Below, one piece after another: positions 7,733-16,343 of a stretch of DNA of 64,000 nt. The stretch spans positions 1,674,001-1,738,000 of the forward strand of contig OY760134.1 in the NCBI GenBank assembly GCA_963663145.1, given 5' to 3'. The stretch is from Azotimanducus sp963663145 (GTDB taxonomy: Bacteria > Pseudomonadota > Gammaproteobacteria > Pseudomonadales > Azotimanducaceae). The first letter of the stretch is position 1. Each line of letters opens with the position of its first letter. The notes beneath the pieces were generated by a model. It made no database searches. It worked only from the letters and a program-made list of their open reading frames with translations, and was not told the origin of the DNA. A program made the translations under genes and the position numbers.

Positions 7733-8059
7733 TTAGCCGTCTGCTGTCAGTGCATTGATGATGCCCAGCACCGCCCGCGTGACCACGGCAGATAAGAACG
7801 CCACAACCAGTCCATCAACAATGCCGTCAAGATAGCCACCTATTGCGTGGATATTCGCCAGCACGTCCAGCTGACCAGCAGCGGCGAGTGCGACCGCAGT
7901 GATCGCAAAGGCGGAGGCATCGTCATCGCTCACACCCATGTAGCCGTGAATGAGCCCAAGCACGACCAAGGCCAGCATGACAATATCGTTCGGCACAGCC
8001 GGAACGATGTTCAGAATGGCCGCAAGCGCCACCAAGCCAACAATTACCTTTCCTGCCAT
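7733..8059 (-). CDS. Small integral membrane protein of unknown function
   Basis: I do not recognise a family. The 108-residue protein starts at ATG 8059 (MAGKVIVGL), supported by the Shine-Dalgarno-like GAGGAAGA just upstream. Three hydrophobic segments are visible: VIVGLVALAAILNIV, DIVMLALVVLGLIHGYMGV, and ITAVALAAAGQLDVLANI with a further GLVVAFLSAVVTRAVLGII near the C-terminus. An acidic patch, SDDDASAF, lies between them. It stands alone, convergent with the rhodanese gene and divergent from the amidase/mevalonate operon. Confidence 0.65.
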   Translation of the reverse strand: MAGKVIVGLVALAAILNIVPAVPNDIVMLALVVLGLIHGYMGVSDDDASAFAITAVALAAAGQLDVLANIHAIGGYLDGIVDGLVVAFLSAVVTRAVLGIINALTADG

Positions 8060-8226
8060 TGTCTTCTTCCTCGTGTATGACAATAAAGAACAGCCCAGCC
8101 TTAACTTCAAGCCTCTCGGCTCCTAGCCAACGCACGGGCGTACCTCGGAATATACCACAATCCCAGATGCCGTAAAGGTAGCTATGCGGCTACACTACGG
8201 CCTCTCCATCCTAGGTTATCGGCAGG

Positions 8227-9648
8227 ATGCTTGCTTACGAATCCGCGACCTCGCTCTTGGGTCGCCTTCGCCGCCGCGAAATCAGCGCATCGGAACTGCT
8301 CGAGTATTTCGTCAGGCGCGTAGAAGCGCACAACCAGAAAATAAACGCCGTCGTGCATCTGGACCTGGAACGTGCCGCACGCACCGCGAACGCCGCCCTC
8401 GGCGATTGGGCGGGCCTGCCCATAACGGTGAAGGAAGGCTACCAGATGAAGGGGACACCCACCACTTGGGGCATTCCCGCCTTCAAAGACAACATCACGG
8501 CAGAAGATGCGGTCGTGGTAGAGCGATTGCGCGAAGCCGGCGGCGTGGTGTTCGGCAAGACCAACGTGCCCTTGGATCTCGCCGATTTGCAGAGCTATAA
8601 CGACATCTATGGCACTACCAACAATCCCTACGATCTCGACCACACGCCGGGCGGCTCTTCCGGAGGCAGCGCCGCCGCACTGGCGGCTGGATTCACATCG
8701 CTCGAAATGGGCTCCGATATTGGGGGTTCGATTCGCAATCCGGCGCATTGTTGCGGGCTCTTTGGCCATAAGCCAACTTGGGAACTCATCCCTTCACGCG
8801 GTCACGCCCTACCCGGCGGCGTCGCCCCGCCCGATATCGCGGTTGTCGGGCCGCTGGCGAGGAGCGCCGAGGACCTCGAACTGGCCTTGGGGGTGCTGGC
8901 TCGACCGGACGAATTGGCCATGGGCATCCGATACGACCTGCCTAGACTGGGGGGGCGTCGCCTCAAGGACCTGCGGGTCGCGGTCTGGGCCAATGACGAG
9001 ATTTGTCCGGTGAATGCTGAAACCGAGGCGCGCGTGGACGCAGTGGCCGAGGTCATGCGCAAGGCCGGCGCCAAGGTGGACTTTGAGGCGCGACCGGATG
9101 TCGGGGCGAAGCTGCTTTGGCGCCAATACCGAAGCCTTCTCGATGCCTTTCTCGGTGGCTCTGTGCCAAGGTCCCTCTACAAGTCGAGGCAAGAGGCCGC
9201 CGCCGCGCTCAATGAAGACGAGCAGAGCGATACCGCCAAGACTCTCAGGGCCATGGTGATGTCCCACTATGACTGGCTGCGCCACAACAATCAGCGCGCG
9301 GTGATCCGTTGGTCATATCATGAGTTCTTCAAGGACTACGATGTGATCTTGAAGCCGATTCTGCCGACCGCCGCCATCGAGCACGACCATCGGCCCTTCT
9401 CCGAGAGACGCATCGATGTGGATGGTGAGGCGCATCCATACTTTCGGCAAGTCTTCTGGGCCGGCATTTCAGGGGTCGCCTGCTTGCCATCGACCGCCAT
9501 TCCCACGGGTTTGAACGATGCCGGCTTGCCAATCGGCATACAGATCGTCGGCCCTGAGTATGGAGACCTGATCACCATCGGTGTCGCCCGCCTGCTCGAA
9601 AGCGAAGGCTTCGGCTTCACGCCACCGCAAGGCTATCCAGATCTTTGA
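8227..9648 (+). CDS. Amidase-signature hydrolase
   Basis: A 473-residue amidase-signature enzyme with the complete Ser-cisSer-Lys triad: Lys69 in ITVKEG, cis-Ser144 in GGSSGGSAAALAAG and nucleophile Ser168 in GSDIGGSIRNPA. These enzymes hydrolyse C-N amide bonds; the specific substrate cannot be read from sequence. It is unlikely to be GatA, as no gatB/gatC is adjacent. Its TGA overlaps the TTG start of mvaD (TTGA), so it appears to lead the mevalonate operon. Whether that reflects function or only shared transcription is unclear. Upstream, 8060-8226 is the divergent promoter region, with no clear box. Confidence 0.88.
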   Translation: MLAYESATSLLGRLRRREISASELLEYFVRRVEAHNQKINAVVHLDLERAARTANAALGDWAGLPITVKEGYQMKGTPTTWGIPAFKDNITAEDAVVVERLREAGGVVFGKTNVPLDLADLQSYNDIYGTTNNPYDLDHTPGGSSGGSAAALAAGFTSLEMGSDIGGSIRNPAHCCGLFGHKPTWELIPSRGHALPGGVAPPDIAVVGPLARSAEDLELALGVLARPDELAMGIRYDLPRLGGRRLKDLRVAVWANDEICPVNAETEARVDAVAEVMRKAGAKVDFEARPDVGAKLLWRQYRSLLDAFLGGSVPRSLYKSRQEAAAALNEDEQSDTAKTLRAMVMSHYDWLRHNNQRAVIRWSYHEFFKDYDVILKPILPTAAIEHDHRPFSERRIDVDGEAHPYFRQVFWAGISGVACLPSTAIPTGLNDAGLPIGIQIVGPEYGDLITIGVARLLESEGFGFTPPQGYPDL

Positions 9649-10583
9649 TCGAGGCAATTGCCCATCCCAACGTCGCGCTCATAAAGTACTGGGGCAAATA
9701 CAACGACACCCTGCGCATTCCGGCAACACCATCGCTTTCGATCCCCTTGCTCGGTCTGACAACACATACGCGGGTAGGTCTACACCAGGGATCAGGCGAT
9801 GAGGTGTCGATCTTTGGCGTTCGCGATGCGAGTGGGCGCATCACAGCTTGGCTTGATACGCTGCGACATTCTTTTGGACTGGATATCCCTCCCCTGCATG
9901 TGGAGTCAAGCAGCAACTTTCCGGCATCGAGCGGACTCGCTTCTTCCGCCTCCGGATTCGCCGCACTCGTGAAGGGCATCGATCAACTCCTTGGGCTCGA
10001 ATTGGATCTGCAAGCCCAGAGCAGGCTGGCAAGGCTGGGCTCCGCTTCCGCCGCACGCTCCGTATGCGAAGGCTACATGGTGCTCGACGGAGAGGGTTCG
10101 GCGCATGAATCATGGTCCGCCCGCAGACTCCTCGATTGGCAATCCTGGCCCCTCGGAGTATGCGTGGTGCTTTGTTCCAAGACGCACAAACCAATCCCCT
10201 CCTCTGAAGGCATGCGTATTGGTCGCGAGACATCCCCCATCTTCAACGACTGGGTCAGCGCAAATCGCCGACTCTTCACCGAGGCCGTACAGGCGGTAGA
10301 ACACCGCGACTTCGAGCGCCTCGCTTGGGCATCCAAGTGGAGTTTTTATGGCATGTGCTCGGTGATGGAATCGAGCCGCCCACCCGTCTCCTATCTCAAT
10401 CGAGCATCGCAGGCGGTCATCCACGCAGTCGCCACACTTGACGATAAAGGCGTGCCGGCCTTCTTCACCTGCGATGCCGGACCGCAGGTCAAGTGCGTCT
10501 ACCTGCCCGAGCATGAGCAGGTGGTCAGGTCGCGCATCGAGCAGGTGCCCGGCGTATTGGAAGTTCGCCGAGCCTGCCCCTGA
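9645..10583 (+). CDS. mvaD: Diphosphomevalonate decarboxylase
   Basis: GHMP-superfamily enzyme that converts mevalonate-5-diphosphate to isopentenyl diphosphate with ATP. The 312-residue frame opens with AIAHPNVALIKYWGKYN, the family's N-terminal hallmark. It carries the ATP/substrate loop SSNFPASSGLASSASGFAAL and the C-terminal TCDAGPQVKC, containing the catalytic Asp. The start is TTG 9645, overlapping the amidase stop by four bases, which implies coupled translation. Together with the next three genes it forms the lower mevalonate pathway. Length is normal for bacterial MvaD. Confidence 0.92.
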   Translation: MIEAIAHPNVALIKYWGKYNDTLRIPATPSLSIPLLGLTTHTRVGLHQGSGDEVSIFGVRDASGRITAWLDTLRHSFGLDIPPLHVESSSNFPASSGLASSASGFAALVKGIDQLLGLELDLQAQSRLARLGSASAARSVCEGYMVLDGEGSAHESWSARRLLDWQSWPLGVCVVLCSKTHKPIPSSEGMRIGRETSPIFNDWVSANRRLFTEAVQAVEHRDFERLAWASKWSFYGMCSVMESSRPPVSYLNRASQAVIHAVATLDDKGVPAFFTCDAGPQVKCVYLPEHEQVVRSRIEQVPGVLEVRRACP

Positions 10584-10599
10584 GCACGAGTCCTTTGAG

Positions 10600-11526
10600 T
10601 TGACCGCACAGTCTTCCACAGAGTCGATCAAGGTGTCGGCGCGTGCACCCGGAAAACTCCTCATCGCGGGAGAATTCGCGGTTTTGGAAGGTGCCCCGGC
10701 ATTGGTGCTTGCCATCAACAGGCATGCTCGAGCCACCCTGTCAGCCGAGCTTCCTGAAGATGCGCGGACACCGAGCCCCTTGCATCTAGCGGTCTCGGCC
10801 GCCTTGAACGCCAATCCACATGAACTGAAACGCCTGAAGATTGACACCGGGCACCTGTTTCATGACGGCCGGAAGTTGGGTCTGGGATCAAGCGCGGCCG
10901 CCTGTGTTGCCGCGATCGCCCTGCTTGGCCGCGCATCGGACTCGAACGATCAGATATTCAAGCGCGCACTCGATGCCCATAGGCATTTGCAATCGGGTTT
11001 GGGCAGCGGCTTTGATGTCGCGGCCTCAACCTACGGAGGCGCACTCATCTACCGCCAAGGCGCACAACCCGCGCCCGTACGGCTGCCCAAGGGGTTTCAC
11101 TGGAAGGCTTTCGCTTGGAACCGGGCGGCGAGTTCTCGCGATGCCATCGAACGATGGCGTGCCCTGCGCGATCATGGGCAGCTCTTGGAGGCTGCGCACA
11201 AGCTGCCTCGATCAATGCAATCGAGCGCCTCCGGACTGCTCGACTTGATTGAAGAATTCCAAGAGCGCATTCTGGAACTGGACAGCTTATATAGCTTGGC
11301 GATCGCCACGCCCGAACAGCAGGCGCTGGCGGCACGAGCGAAGAAGATAGGCGACGCAATGGGCACCAAGATGCTCTTCAAGCAGTCGGGGGCCGGCGGC
11401 GGAGACGTGGGCATCGCGCTTGCGACCTCCATTCAAGCCCTGCAATCATTTTCGGACATTGCCGTACAATCGGGGTTGAAGCCCCTCGATCTCGCCATTG
11501 ATACGCAAGGTGTCGTCCGTGACTGA
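10600..11526 (+). CDS. mvaK2: Phosphomevalonate kinase (GHMP kinase)
   Basis: GHMP kinase of about 308 residues that phosphorylates mevalonate-5-phosphate. Motif 1 is SARAPGKLLIAGEFAVLEG. Motif 2 is GRKLGLGSSAAACVAAIAL, the Gly/Ser-rich ATP loop. LGSGFDVAASTYGG carries the expected Asp, and motif 3 is KQSGAGGGDVGIALA. The assignment as the second kinase rests on these motifs plus position, since the first kinase is the domain fused to the next gene. No ATG fits; TTG 10600 is the only start after the mvaD stop that keeps the whole fold, so the exact start is uncertain. The 3' end overlaps the next gene by 8 bases. Confidence 0.85.
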   Translation: MTAQSSTESIKVSARAPGKLLIAGEFAVLEGAPALVLAINRHARATLSAELPEDARTPSPLHLAVSAALNANPHELKRLKIDTGHLFHDGRKLGLGSSAAACVAAIALLGRASDSNDQIFKRALDAHRHLQSGLGSGFDVAASTYGGALIYRQGAQPAPVRLPKGFHWKAFAWNRAASSRDAIERWRALRDHGQLLEAAHKLPRSMQSSASGLLDLIEEFQERILELDSLYSLAIATPEQQALAARAKKIGDAMGTKMLFKQSGAGGGDVGIALATSIQALQSFSDIAVQSGLKPLDLAIDTQGVVRD

Positions 11527-13804
11527 GCCTCAAATCACCGCCAAGCATCGCCCATCATCGCGCATTCCAGACTTTTTCAAACTCTCGGTGGCGGAACGTA
11601 CTCGCACCCTGAAGGCGCTCGGGCATCTCGATGATGAGGATGCGGCCATTTTGAGCGATGCGGGGCTGCATCTCGGCCGCGCCGACGGGATGATCGAAAA
11701 CGTCATCGGCGTTTTTGGCCTGCCACTTGGTCTGGGTCTCAACTTCTTGATCAACGGCACCGACTATGTCGTCCCGCTTGTGGTCGAAGAGCCCTCAATC
11801 GTCGCAGGTTTGAGTTCCGCAGCGCGAATGGCGAGGCTCTCCGGGGGCTTTACGGCTCGCGCATCCGATCCCTTGTTGATCGGCCAAGTGCAGGTCGTCG
11901 AGATGTCGGACATTGAACAAGCCCAGCTCAAGCTGAACGAGCGCAAGGATGAAGTCATCGCGCTCGCCAACAGTCTGCACCCCAAGATGGTGGCTCGCGG
12001 CGGCGGCGCACGAGACATCGAGTTCCACCGGCACAACACCTCTTCCGGCGAAATGCTGGTGGTGCACTTGATCGTGGATACGCGCGAGGCCATGGGCGCG
12101 AACCTAGTGAACACCATGTGCGAGGGCATCGCGTCGCTTGTGGAATCAATCACCGAGGGGCGCGTGTTCCTGCGCATCCTCTCAAATCTCGCGGATCGAG
12201 CGCTGGTCACGGCGTCCACGGTGATTAGCGAGAAGAATTTGGAGGGCAAGGGCTATAGTGGCGCCCAGGTTCGGGACGGCGTGATATTGGCAAACGACTT
12301 GGCGATCGCCGATCCGTACAGAGCCACCACCCACAACAAGGGCATCATGAACGGTGTCGATGCCGTCGCCATCGCCACCGGCAACGACTGGCGCTCCATT
12401 GAAGCGGCGGCACATGCCTTTGCGGCGCGAACCGGTCGCTATCAGGCGCTCACCCAATGGCGCAAGACCTCTGACGGCCACCTTGCCGGCGAACTCTGCA
12501 TGCCCATGAAGGTTGGCACCGTCGGCGGCTCGCTCGAATCCAATCCGCTGACGCGGCTGAATCATCGTCTGCTTGGCTCGCCCGATGCTCGCAGCTTGGC
12601 TGAAATCATGGGCGCGGTGGGCCTTGCGCAGAATTTTGCAGCGATTCGTGCGCTCTCCACCGTCGGCATACAGCAGGGCCATATGACGCTGCACGCACGC
12701 AGTGTCGCGATGAGTGCCGGCGTGCCGCCCGAACACTTCGATCAAGTCGTGGATGAACTCATAGAATCCGAGCAGATCAAGGTCTGGAAGGCGGAGGAAC
12801 TCCTCGGCTCCCTGCAGCAAAAACCTGCCAAAAAACGCGCCGCCAAGGTGAAGGATGCCGCCCGTAAGGCGGCTGCGCAAGAACCGCGCAGCCACGCCAA
12901 CGGCAAGATCGTGCTCATGGGCGAACATGCCGTGGTCTATGGCCGACACGCGCTCGCCTCGCCGGTTCCGCTCGCTGTCGAGGCACGCGTCAAGGACAGC
13001 GAAAGTGGGGTGCAGCTCCTGATTCCACGCTGGAACATCGAACAGCGGGTTCCATCGCTCGAAGAGCACCCGCAAGGCACCATCGGCATACTCGCATTGG
13101 TCTTGCGCCAACTGCGCCTTGAGTCAAGGCCGATGATCATCGAAGTCTTTCCGGCCGTTCCCAAGGCGATGGGCCTTGGCGGTTCGGCCGCGCTCGCGGT
13201 GGCGGTCATTCGCGCGCTCGACAGACATTTTTCACTCGGATTGAATGATGCGCGCGTCAACGAACTCGCATTCGAGTGCGAAACCGCGGCGCATGGTCGC
13301 CCCTCCGGTATTGACAATACGGTCGCAACCTACGGACAGACCCTGTTGTTTCAATCCAAAGACGGTGTGCCGCAGTACTCGGAGATCAAGCCCGCCGAAC
13401 CGGTTCCCTTGGTCGTCGGCATCTCGGGACGCGAGAGCCTCACCGCCAGAATGCTGTCGGAAGTCGCCCTTGCCCGCGAAAAGAGTCCGGCGGCCTTTGA
13501 GCGTATGTTTGATCAAATGGAGTCCCTCACCCTGAGTGCCGTCAGCGCGCTCACGAGTGGGGACTTTGAGTCCTTGGGCGCTTCGATGAACCTCTGCCAC
13601 GGACTCTTAAACGGCCTGCAAGTGTCATCGCCTGAAATTGAACGCATGGTGCATGTGAGCCGAAAAGCCGGCGCCTTGGGCGCCAAGGTGACCGGCGGCG
13701 GCGGCGGCGGTTCCATGATCGCACTGGCACCGGATCGGCAATCCCAAGTCACCAACGCGCTTGAGCAGCTTGGATACGACACTTTTCGCCTCGATATTCG
13801 CTAA
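11519..13804 (+). CDS. Fused HMG-CoA reductase (class II) - mevalonate kinase
   Basis: One 761-residue protein with two complete enzymes. Residues about 1-430 are a class II (MvaA-like) HMG-CoA reductase: VVEEPSIVAGLSSAARM holds the catalytic Glu (about residue 90), HNKGIMNGVDAVAIATGNDW the Lys and Asp, and GHMTLHARSVAMSAG the His. A Lys/Ala-rich linker (PAKKRAAKVKDAARKAAAQE, about 431-455) follows. Residues about 460-761 are mevalonate kinase: GKIVLMGEHAVVYG, AMGLGGSAALAVAVI (ATP loop), GRPSGIDNTVATYG (catalytic Asp) and KVTGGGGGGSMIAL. GTG 11519 was chosen because AAGGTG lies 6 bases upstream; it overlaps the mvaK2 stop. The fusion would make mevalonate and phosphorylate it on the same chain. 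No HMG-CoA synthase is in the window. Confidence 0.92.
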   Translation: MTEPQITAKHRPSSRIPDFFKLSVAERTRTLKALGHLDDEDAAILSDAGLHLGRADGMIENVIGVFGLPLGLGLNFLINGTDYVVPLVVEEPSIVAGLSSAARMARLSGGFTARASDPLLIGQVQVVEMSDIEQAQLKLNERKDEVIALANSLHPKMVARGGGARDIEFHRHNTSSGEMLVVHLIVDTREAMGANLVNTMCEGIASLVESITEGRVFLRILSNLADRALVTASTVISEKNLEGKGYSGAQVRDGVILANDLAIADPYRATTHNKGIMNGVDAVAIATGNDWRSIEAAAHAFAARTGRYQALTQWRKTSDGHLAGELCMPMKVGTVGGSLESNPLTRLNHRLLGSPDARSLAEIMGAVGLAQNFAAIRALSTVGIQQGHMTLHARSVAMSAGVPPEHFDQVVDELIESEQIKVWKAEELLGSLQQKPAKKRAAKVKDAARKAAAQEPRSHANGKIVLMGEHAVVYGRHALASPVPLAVEARVKDSESGVQLLIPRWNIEQRVPSLEEHPQGTIGILALVLRQLRLESRPMIIEVFPAVPKAMGLGGSAALAVAVIRALDRHFSLGLNDARVNELAFECETAAHGRPSGIDNTVATYGQTLLFQSKDGVPQYSEIKPAEPVPLVVGISGRESLTARMLSEVALAREKSPAAFERMFDQMESLTLSAVSALTSGDFESLGASMNLCHGLLNGLQVSSPEIERMVHVSRKAGALGAKVTGGGGGGSMIALAPDRQSQVTNALEQLGYDTFRLDIR

Positions 13805-13830
13805 CGCCAACCGCACGTGACCGCTATTCG

Positions 13831-14397
13831 ATGATCTGCAAGCTCGCGACAAGCATTCGGCATCCGCAGGTGTCCTCCGACTCGGAGCTCTTGATACTCG
13901 TCGACCCCCTAGACCAAGAGCTGGGCGTGCTCAGCAAGGATGCCTGTCACGATGGTGACGGGGTTTTGCACCGTGCGTTCTCGGTGTTTGTATTCAATGA
14001 GCAGGGAGAGTTGCTGATTCAACAGCGCAGCCAAGAAAAGCGATTGTGGCCGGGCTTTTGGACCAACTCCTGCTGTTCCCATCCGCTGGCCGGCGAGCCG
14101 ATGTCCGATGCCGTCGCACGGCGGGTAGAACAAGAACTCGGGTTACAGACCTCGCCCGAATTCGTGTTCAAATTTGAGTATCAGGCAAGCTTCGGGGACG
14201 TTGGAAGCGAGCATGAGCTCTGTCATGTGTATGTGACCAGCGGTGCGCACGAGCCAAAAGTCAATGCCAATGAGATTCAGGCTTGGAGGTGGATCGCGAT
14301 CGACGAGTTGAGTAGCGAGCTCGAACGGCATCCGGATGTCTTCACGCCCTGGCTCAAGCTTGAATGGCCGAAATTGCTGGAAGGCCGCCATGTCTGA
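13831..14397 (+). CDS. idi: Isopentenyl-diphosphate delta-isomerase, type I
   Basis: Nudix-fold isomerase that interconverts IPP and DMAPP, 188 residues. Motifs: GVLHRAFSVFVFNEQGELLIQQRS, then FWTNSCCSHPLAGE containing the active-site Cys and metal-binding His, then ARRVEQELGLQT (Nudix-like helix) and a Glu-rich EHELCHVYV. It follows the fused reductase-kinase by 26 bases and overlaps the MBL-fold gene by 8, so it is the fifth gene of the mevalonate operon. It makes the operon sufficient for HMG-CoA to DMAPP. Confidence 0.92.
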   Translation: MICKLATSIRHPQVSSDSELLILVDPLDQELGVLSKDACHDGDGVLHRAFSVFVFNEQGELLIQQRSQEKRLWPGFWTNSCCSHPLAGEPMSDAVARRVEQELGLQTSPEFVFKFEYQASFGDVGSEHELCHVYVTSGAHEPKVNANEIQAWRWIAIDELSSELERHPDVFTPWLKLEWPKLLEGRHV

Positions 14398-15685
14398 ACT
14401 CATCGAATTGTCCACCCAGATCATCGAAGGCACGCGGGACTTGGCTGAAATCGGACCCATCAACCGCATCACCAACCAACTCTCGGAAATTCGCGACAAT
14501 ATCGCCGTCGTCGAGAGTTTTTCCCACTCGATTCTATTCTCCACCGATGATGGCTTATTGGTCTTCGATACCAGTGGCGCCATGACCGGCGAGCAGGTTG
14601 TCGATGCCATTCGTGGCTGGACGCGCGACCCCTTCCACAGCCTCGTCTACACTCATGGCCATGTGGACCATGTGGGCGGCTGCGGCGCGTTTCTCGCCGA
14701 CTCGGGCGACAAGCCCCCGCGCATCTTGGGGCATGAAAATGTGGCGGCCAGGCTCGAACGCTACCGGCGGACCAACGGCTACAACCTCGCGATCAACGCA
14801 CGCCAGTTCGTTGGGATGGTGTCACGGGGCTACGGGATCGGCGGGATGGAACAGCGCTTCCTGCCCAAAGACACCAGGGCACCGGATATTTCCTACAGCT
14901 CGCAGATGCACTATTCGGCCGGCGGTCTCGAGGTGGAACTCAGGCATGCGCGCGGCGAAACCGATGACCATACTTGGGCTTGGATTCCAAAATACAAGGC
15001 GATCTGCGCGGGCGATTTCTTCATCTGGAACTTCCCGAACGCCGGCAATCCGCAAAAGGTGCAGCGCTATCCCCTCGAGTGGTCCGTGGCACTGCGCGAG
15101 ATGGCGGCCATGCAGGCCGAGCTCTTCCTGCCAGCGCACGGACTTCCCATTGCCGGCAAGGAACGCATCGCACTGGTGTTGGTGCAGGTGGCCGATGTGC
15201 TGGAACAACTGGTGAGCGAAACGCTTGACCTGATGAACCAAGGCGCCACACTCAATGACACCATTCACTCGGTGAGTGTGGCCAAGCACATCCTTGAATT
15301 GCCCTGGCTGCGCCCGGCCTACGATGAACCCGAATTCGTCGTGCGCAATATCTGGCGACAATACGGCGGCTGGTACGACGGCGATCCGGCCAACCTCAAA
15401 CCTGCTCAGAGCGAATCGCTTGCGCGTGAACTCGCCGAGCTCGTGGGCGGCGCGAACAGGCTCGGCGAACGTGCCGAGGAACTCTTCGAAGCAGACGAGC
15501 ACCGCCTCGCGTGCCATCTCATTGAATTCGCCAGCATCGCATCCCCCGATGATCTCGCTTTGCACGAGCTACGCGCCAAAATCTACCAAGGCCGCGCATC
15601 GCGAGAGACATCGCTCATGACCAAGGGCATCTTTCGCTCCGCAGCCAATGAATCGGCCAGCAAGGGACAAGAATCCGATCATTGA
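14390..15685 (+). CDS. Metallo-beta-lactamase-fold hydrolase, alkyl-sulfatase-like
   Basis: A 431-residue protein with an N-terminal MBL domain: YTHGHVDHVGG gives the HxHxDH zinc motif at about residues 85-90, followed by metal-binding candidates in RHARGETDDHTWAW and ICAGDFFIWNFPN. The C-terminal half (LPWLRPAYDEPEFVVRNIW, YGGWYDGDPANLKP) resembles the dimerisation region of SdsA1/BDS1-type alkyl sulfatases. ATG 14390 sits inside the idi 3' end (8-base overlap). Its substrate is unknown; release of a sulfate or phosphate ester in isoprenoid metabolism would be inference only. It is the last gene of the operon. Confidence 0.8.
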   Translation: MSELIELSTQIIEGTRDLAEIGPINRITNQLSEIRDNIAVVESFSHSILFSTDDGLLVFDTSGAMTGEQVVDAIRGWTRDPFHSLVYTHGHVDHVGGCGAFLADSGDKPPRILGHENVAARLERYRRTNGYNLAINARQFVGMVSRGYGIGGMEQRFLPKDTRAPDISYSSQMHYSAGGLEVELRHARGETDDHTWAWIPKYKAICAGDFFIWNFPNAGNPQKVQRYPLEWSVALREMAAMQAELFLPAHGLPIAGKERIALVLVQVADVLEQLVSETLDLMNQGATLNDTIHSVSVAKHILELPWLRPAYDEPEFVVRNIWRQYGGWYDGDPANLKPAQSESLARELAELVGGANRLGERAEELFEADEHRLACHLIEFASIASPDDLALHELRAKIYQGRASRETSLMTKGIFRSAANESASKGQESDH

Positions 15686-16136
15686 AGCCCTTCCAGCGAA
15701 TCGAATGGGTTTCACCTCTCGCTCTCCATCGCCAGACAAAGACGCTGCTGGTTTACTCAAGGAAGCTGTGCGAGTAGTCCAATCAACGCGACGGGCGAAT
15801 GCGCGGTGATGCCAACTGTAACCTCGGCGACGGATGGGATTTTCCTTCAAATCAACATCTTGCGTGCGAACAGAAGCCGAACGGTGCAATATGCGGGCGA
15901 GGGTCCTTGGCTTTGTAGTGTCACGATCATCCTCCAATGATCCTTGACACAACCGCTTCAGCATCATTTCACGCTGGACTACGTGAGGGCTTGATCAAAC
16001 TTACAATTCACACTAAACTCGCGAATAATTCGTAATCGTTGGACCAATGGTGCGGTTGGACGGCGTATCGATGGCCCGCGGGGCGAATCACGATGTGAAT
16101 CGGCAACCCAACCTACATGCACCGGGCAGAACAGCT
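15686..16136. other. Intergenic region before the giant repeat gene
   Basis: About 450 bases between the mevalonate operon and the giant gene. No supported gene lies here; short frames on both strands lack family resemblance. It is noticeably less GC-rich towards its right end, where a sigma-70-like promoter candidate occurs. Confidence 0.5.
15991..16019 (+). promoter_or_regulatory. Candidate sigma-70 promoter for the giant gene
   Basis: TTGATC at 15991-15996 and TAAACT at 16014-16019 are separated by 17 bases, in the AT-richest part of the gap. This is the only decent -35/-10 pair I see upstream of the repeat protein gene. It leaves a leader of nearly 300 bases. Confidence 0.35.
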
Positions 16137-16343
16137 ATGAGGGGAATTCAATTGAAACCCGACTCACTCGCCGGGACACGGGTCGCCTTGTCCGCCGACC
16201 GTCCATCAATACTCCCCCCTAACCGCAGAGCGCTTCTCGCCTTGCTCACGCTGACCCTGGGTATCGCTGCAATCCTCTGCGTGACTAACGGTGTGAAGCT
16301 CAGGGAGGTTCTTTGCGCCCTAGTTCCGGAACCGTTGGAGTGA
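16137..16343 (+). CDS. Possible small membrane/leader ORF upstream of giant gene
   Basis: A 68-codon frame from ATG 16137 with one hydrophobic stretch (ALLALLTLTLGIAAILCV), ending in TGA 16341-16343. It overlaps the chosen TTG start of the giant gene (16313), and its stop overlaps an alternative in-frame GTG (16340) as GTGA. It could be a coupled leader peptide or chance. No family is recognised, and its start has only a weak AGGGGAAT-like context. Confidence 0.3.
   Translation: MRGIQLKPDSLAGTRVALSADRPSILPPNRRALLALLTLTLGIAAILCVTNGVKLREVLCALVPEPLE

Noticed and set aside
3263..8460. Further GGGTGTCC/GGACACCC matches at about 3265, 3610, 5668 and 8452
   Set aside because: They fall on ordinary codons (for example Gly-Val-Leu, Gly-Thr-Pro-Thr) at conserved positions of the enzymes and lack the palindrome, so coincidence is enough.
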